Positions 60,440 to 64,000 of a stretch of DNA of 64,000 nt are shown here, in pieces. Numbering within the stretch: position 1 is the stretch's first letter; each line of letters opens with the position of its first letter. The position numbers and the translations under genes are program-made. The stretch is from Pseudonocardia hydrocarbonoxydans (GTDB lineage: Bacteria > Actinomycetota > Actinomycetes > Mycobacteriales > Pseudonocardiaceae). The stretch is from contig NZ_BJNG01000036.1 of the NCBI RefSeq assembly GCF_006539565.1, positions 62,001 to 126,000 on the forward strand, in the 5' to 3' direction. The notes beneath the pieces were generated by a model. The model saw only the letters and a program-made list of their open reading frames with translations. It was not told the origin of the DNA and made no database searches.

Positions 60440-61364
60440 TCAGGCTCCCGGGTCGGGCAGCACGTCGCGCCAGGAGTGCTGCGGCTCGTAGCCGAGCAGT
60501 CGGCGGGCCTTGTCGATGCTGTAGAAGGTCTCGTCGCGGCCCATCGGGCGGCGCACCTCGACGCCGTCGTAGAACCGGTCGATGATCTCGTCCGTGGTGG
60601 CGGCCACCGACATGTCGGCGGCTCCGACGTTGAAGACCTCGTAGCCGAGCCCGTCGGTCTCCAGGCGAGGCGCTGCAGCAGCGCAGGGTGAGCGGTCCCA
60701 GGTCGCGGGTGTCGATGTAGGCGAACAGGTTGCGCCTGCGCAGGCCGGGGTCGGTGAGGAAGGCGGGGAAGAGCTCGGTGTACTCGTGGGGCTCGATGAC
60801 GTTGTTGATGCGCAGTCCGTAGATGTCGGCGCCGGTGCGGGCGTGGAAGGACCGGGCGGTCACCTCGCCCGCGACTTTCGACATGGCGTAGGAGTCCTCG
60901 GGGACGACCGGGTGCTCCTCGTCGACCGGGACGTAGCGGGGCTTGCGGTCGCCGCGCCCGAAGCAGATGCCGTAGGTCGTCTCGGAGGAGGCGAACACGA
61001 TCTTGCGGATGCCGAGGGCGGTGGCGGCCTCGAGGACGTTGTAGTGCGCGAGGACGTTGGTCGCGTAGGTGGCCTGGTCGGAGGTGAGCAGCGGTCGGGG
61101 GACCGCGGCGAAGTGGACGACCGCGTCGTAGGCCGAGCCGCCGTACGGTTCGGGGCGGGGGTCGTCGTAGTCGGCCTGGGTCGGGACGCCGGCCAGCGCG
61201 GAGTACACCTCGCCGGCGTCGGTGAGGTCCACCCGCAGGTCGGTGACTCGCGGGTGGCCGAGCGGGGTGAGGTCGGCGTTGGTGACCTGGTGGCCCTGGG
61301 AGGCGAGGTAGGGCGCGACGTGGTGCCCGGCCTTGCCGCTGCCGCCGGTGAAGAAGATCCTCAT
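60440..61364 (-). pseudogene. NAD-dependent epimerase/dehydratase, frameshifted
   Basis: The 5' part reads MRIFFTGGSGKAGHHVAPYLA (Rossmann TGGxGxxG motif) and continues in frame through SYAMSKVAGE, with the catalytic YxxxK, to DTRDLGPLTLRC (about residue 226). From there the expected sequence ETDGLGYEVFNVGAADMSV... continues in a frame shifted by one base to a TGA at 60440-60442. The 925-base length is one more than a multiple of three, so one extra base is present between about 60661 and 60687. That stretch holds the hairpin GCGCTG-CAG-CAGCGC, a typical place for a sequencing error. If real, the gene is inactivated in its C-terminal third. Confidence 0.88.
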
Positions 61365-61579
61365 GGGGCCCGGGTCAAGCACTGCCGGCGGGCCGGAGCA
61401 CGTCCGGCCGATCGCGGTCGTCCCCACCGGACAACGGCGTCACCGTCCGCCGCCCCGCGTCCATGACCTGCTCCACCTGCGGCGACGATCCGGCCGTGGG
61501 AGGCTTCCCCGCCCACGGGGACCGACGCACCGTGTGGGACGCCGGCACCCCGTCCCGACCACGCCGACCCGGAGAAGCG

Positions 61580-62523
61580 ATGACGACGACGAACTGGCCG
61601 ACACTGCGGGTCGCGGACTGGGCGCCCACCCGCGAGACCCTGCACATGTGGACCCAGATCGTGGGCAAGATCCGCATGGCGCACGCCCCGCTGGTCAACC
61701 ACTGGTGGCAGGTGGCCCTCTACGTCACCCCGCGCGGGTTGACGACCTCGGCCGTCCCGTACGGCACCGGCGCCTTCGAGATCGAGTTCGACTTCCTCTC
61801 CCACCGGCTGGAGATCCGCAGCAGCGACGGCGGCACCCGGGCCGTCCCGTTGCGGCCGATGCCGGTCGCGGAGTTCTACGCGCAGGTGATGGACGCACTC
61901 GACGGGCTCGGGATCGAGGCGGCGATCCGTCCGGTGCCCAACGAGGTCGAGCCGGCGATCCCGTTCGCCGAGGACCACGTGCACGCCTCCTACGACGGTG
62001 AGGCGGCGGCCCTGTTCTGGCGGCAGCTGCTGCAGGCGAACCGGGTGATGGGGGAGTTCCGGTCGCACTTCGTCGGCAAGGTCAGCCCGGTGCACTTCTT
62101 CTGGGGCGGCATGGACCTGGCCTGTACCCGCTTCTCCGGGCGGCCGGCCCCGCCGCACCCCGGTGGGTGCCGAACTGCGGGGACTGGGTGATGGTCGAGG
62201 GGTACTCCCGGGAGCTGTCGAGCTGTGGGTTCTGGCCCGGCGGCGGGGAGGAGGGCGCCTTCTACTCCTACGCCTATCCCGCACCCGAGGGGTTCGCCGA
62301 CCAGCCGGCCGGTCCCGACGGGGCCTTCTACAGCGCCGGGTTCCAGCAGTTCCTGCTCCCGTACGAGGTGGCCCGCGCCGCCCCCGACCCCGACCGCACG
62401 GTCGCGCAGTTCCTCCACGCCACCTACGAGGCCGCCGCGGGTCGCGGACTCTGGGACCGCGCCGCGCTGGAGGACGACCCCCTGCGATGGGCCGTCCGGG
62501 GGAGCGGCGCGGGATCGTCGTGA
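61580..62523 (+). pseudogene. DUF5996-family protein, frameshifted
   Basis: The reading frame from ATG 61580 (GGAGAAG upstream) gives a DUF5996-like protein beginning MTTTNWPTLRVADW. It is intact to SGRPAPPHPGG near residue 194. The expected continuation VPNCGDWVMVEGYS...GFWPGG lies in the next frame from about 62166 to the stop at 62523. The G run at 62161-62166 reads GGTGGGTGCCG where GGTGGGGTGCCG would restore the frame, so one G is missing. The total length, 944, fits a single-base loss. The family's function is unknown. Whether the deletion is real or a sequencing error cannot be told. Confidence 0.88.
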
Positions 62524-62556
62524 CGTTCGGGTGGTGGAGCGCGACGGGCCGCGGGA

Positions 62557-63198
62557 TCAGTCGGCCATCCACGTGCTCTTGACCCGCAGCGCGCGGTCGG
62601 TGGCGGCCAGCGCCACGGCGACGGTGAGCGTGAGGTTCGCCCAGGCGGGCAGGTGGACCGGTGAGGTGAACGTGCCGACGTACTGCGCGACGACCTCGAC
62701 CCGGGTGACCTGCTCCGCGGCGAGCGACAGGCTCACCGCGAGCCCCGCGAGCAGGACGACGAGGCCGACCACGCCGACGGCCGCGCTGGCGCGGGGGAAG
62801 CGCCGGTCGAACCGTGCTCGTCGCCCCTCCAGGGACCGCGGGTGCGGACTCAGCACGTGTTCGCGACCGTCGTGGCCGACGAGGTGCATGCGCTTCACCC
62901 CGAACTGGCCGGTGGCGACCTCGATGACGCCGCCGGGCACCGGGAACGCCACCGGCAGGTTGCCCGCGAGGACCTGGACGCCGTCGCGGTAGAGCGCGGC
63001 GGGCCGGCGGGTCGACGAGCTGTCCCGGCCGTGCCGGACGTCGACCTCGTACAGGTGCCGGTCACCGGAGTCCTCGGCGAGGTCGACGGCGAACAGCGAG
63101 CGGGTGAACAGCTGCCGGAGGCGGAACCGCTGCACCCGGCTGCCGTCGCCGGGCCTGGCCCGGGCCAGGTGGCGGCGGCGCCTGGTCCTCGTGAACAT
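62557..63198 (-). CDS. Hypothetical membrane protein
   Basis: Encodes 213 residues. A basic N-terminus (MFTRTRRRRHLARARPG), a long soluble part rich in beta strands (about 20-145) and two hydrophobic helices (AAVGVVGLVVLLAGLAVSL and ANLTLTVAVALAATD) separated by a polar loop. I do not recognise a family. The ATG at 63198 has GAGGGAGG 5-6 bases upstream and is preferred over an upstream frame. It diverges from the DUF3159 gene across 197 bases, in which no gene was seen. Confidence 0.75.
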   Translation of the reverse strand: MFTRTRRRRHLARARPGDGSRVQRFRLRQLFTRSLFAVDLAEDSGDRHLYEVDVRHGRDSSSTRRPAALYRDGVQVLAGNLPVAFPVPGGVIEVATGQFGVKRMHLVGHDGREHVLSPHPRSLEGRRARFDRRFPRASAAVGVVGLVVLLAGLAVSLSLAAEQVTRVEVVAQYVGTFTSPVHLPAWANLTLTVAVALAATDRALRVKSTWMAD

Positions 63199-63395
63199 CG
63201 TCCTCCCTCGACGTGGGCACGTCTTCTCCGTCGTCCGGGAGGGGACACCGTGCCGTCGCGGCACGGTCAACCCCGGCGGCCCGGAGGTGACCGGTGCCAC
63301 CGGGGCGGGGTGACGCTCACCACGGCCGCTTGAGCATGCCGCTGCGGCAGGCCCTTTCCTGCACCCGGGACCACGACCCGCCTCAGGAGGACCCC

Positions 63396-64000
63396 ATGAA
63401 CAGGACCGACCACGGTCACGCCCGCACCGGCCCGCCCGCGCCGGACGGACCGCAGCCGACGCTGCTCGACCACCTGGGCGGCCCGAGGGCGTTCGTCTAC
63501 TCCACCGTCCCGGTCCTCGTCTTCGTCGCGGCCAACTCGTTCCTGGCCCTGTCGACGACGATCGTCGTGTCCGTCGCGGTCGCGCTGGCCATCGCCGGCT
63601 TCCGGGGCCTGCGCGGGGAGCCGTTCAGCCGGGTGGCGGGCGGGCTGCTCGGACTCGCACTCGCCATCGGCATCGTCGCCCTGACCGGGTCGGCGCGGGA
63701 CTTCTTCGTCATCGGGATCTGGGGCTATCTGGTCGTTCTCGTCGTCACGCTCGGGTCGATCCTGGTTCGGCGGCCGCTGAGCGGCGTGGTGTGGAACCTC
63801 GTGCACGGCGGCACGCACGGGTGGCGCGCCGACCGGAGGGTGCTGCGGGCCCACGACGTCGCCATGCTCGCCGCCGCGGCGGTCTCCGGTGCGCGCTTCG
63901 GGGTGCAGCAGTGGCTCTACGTGAGCGACGAGACGGGCTGGCTGGGTGTGGCCCGGATCGTCATGGGCTGGCCGCTGACGCTCGTGGCCGCGTTGGTGGT
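63396..64000 (+). CDS. DUF3159-family membrane protein, 3' end beyond the window
   Basis: 201 codons are visible and the gene runs off the window. The segment LDHLGGPRAFVYSTVPVLVFV and the pattern FRGLRGEPFSRVAGGLLGLAL, then TGSARDFFVIGIW, match actinobacterial DUF3159 membrane proteins of unknown function, often of about 220-250 residues. At least five hydrophobic helices are present. The ATG at 63396 has CAGGAGG 5 bases upstream, a strong site. Confidence 0.88.
   Translation, partial: MNRTDHGHARTGPPAPDGPQPTLLDHLGGPRAFVYSTVPVLVFVAANSFLALSTTIVVSVAVALAIAGFRGLRGEPFSRVAGGLLGLALAIGIVALTGSARDFFVIGIWGYLVVLVVTLGSILVRRPLSGVVWNLVHGGTHGWRADRRVLRAHDVAMLAAAAVSGARFGVQQWLYVSDETGWLGVARIVMGWPLTLVAALV

Overview
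The window is a very GC-rich (roughly three quarters G+C), gene-dense stretch of actinobacterial chromosome. GTG starts are frequent, many gene ends overlap, and no rRNA, tRNA, CRISPR array, insertion sequence or prophage gene was recognised. The first 16 kb match, from memory, the gene order around Mycobacterium tuberculosis Rv2199c-Rv2214c (ephD, pepB, gcvT, ilvE, cobS, cobT, DUF3043 protein, glycerate kinase, IscA-type protein, adenosine kinase, asnB, ctaC, ctaF). With the amino-acid content and codon use, this suggests a Pseudonocardiaceae-type organism, probably Pseudonocardia. That assignment is inference. ORFs in other frames are almost all artefacts of GC content.

Region by region. 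0-16 kb is core metabolism: leucyl aminopeptidase, an amino-acid permease, gcvT, ilvE, a cobUTS cobalamin-assembly operon, glycerate kinase, Fe-S insertion, adenosine kinase, zwf, asnB, and cytochrome c oxidase subunits II and IV. After ctaF the mycobacterial order stops. 16-26.6 kb is mixed: a tandem GNAT, an acyl-CoA dehydrogenase/CoA-transferase pair, envelope proteins (lipoprotein, DUF1707, NlpC/P60), an NHLRC2-like thioredoxin-NHL protein, an Fpg/Nei glycosylase, a cupin and a LuxR regulator. 26.6-34.4 kb holds PAP2, pgi-ppgK, threonine synthase, DoxX, SRPBCC and a phosphotransferase, separated by conspicuous intergenic inverted repeats. 34.4-38 kb holds a P450/F420-type oxidoreductase pair with twin operators, a metallophosphoesterase, and a Zur-box-controlled divergent pair (zinc-free L31 and a Cys-rich protein). 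38-46 kb holds a GntR-MFS-bluB operon, an alcohol dehydrogenase with a Fis-type activator, a peroxiredoxin and cobK-cobF. Lower-ligand synthesis (bluB), nucleotide-loop assembly (cobUTS) and corrin-ring steps (cobF, cobK) are therefore three separate loci of one B12 pathway.

46.7-48.7 kb is a partner-switching module (GAF-SpoIIE-HATPase protein plus STAS antagonist). 49-56.7 kb is the most unusual part and looks metal-related. It has a small membrane protein translationally coupled to a copper P1B-ATPase, a His-rich DUF5134-like protein, another membrane protein, an orphan Opp/Nik-type ABC ATPase with no proper start, an internally duplicated amidotransferase-like protein, an FmdE-like protein without cysteine ligands, and a convergent CobW GTPase with a near-perfect Zur box.

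56.6-64 kb holds an ArsR-SRPBCC pair with twin operators, an enoyl-CoA hydratase / SDR / TetR group, an acidic Asp-repeat protein, two neighbouring genes each broken by a single-base frameshift (an NAD-dependent epimerase and a DUF5996 protein), a membrane protein, and the start of a DUF3159 protein that runs off the window.
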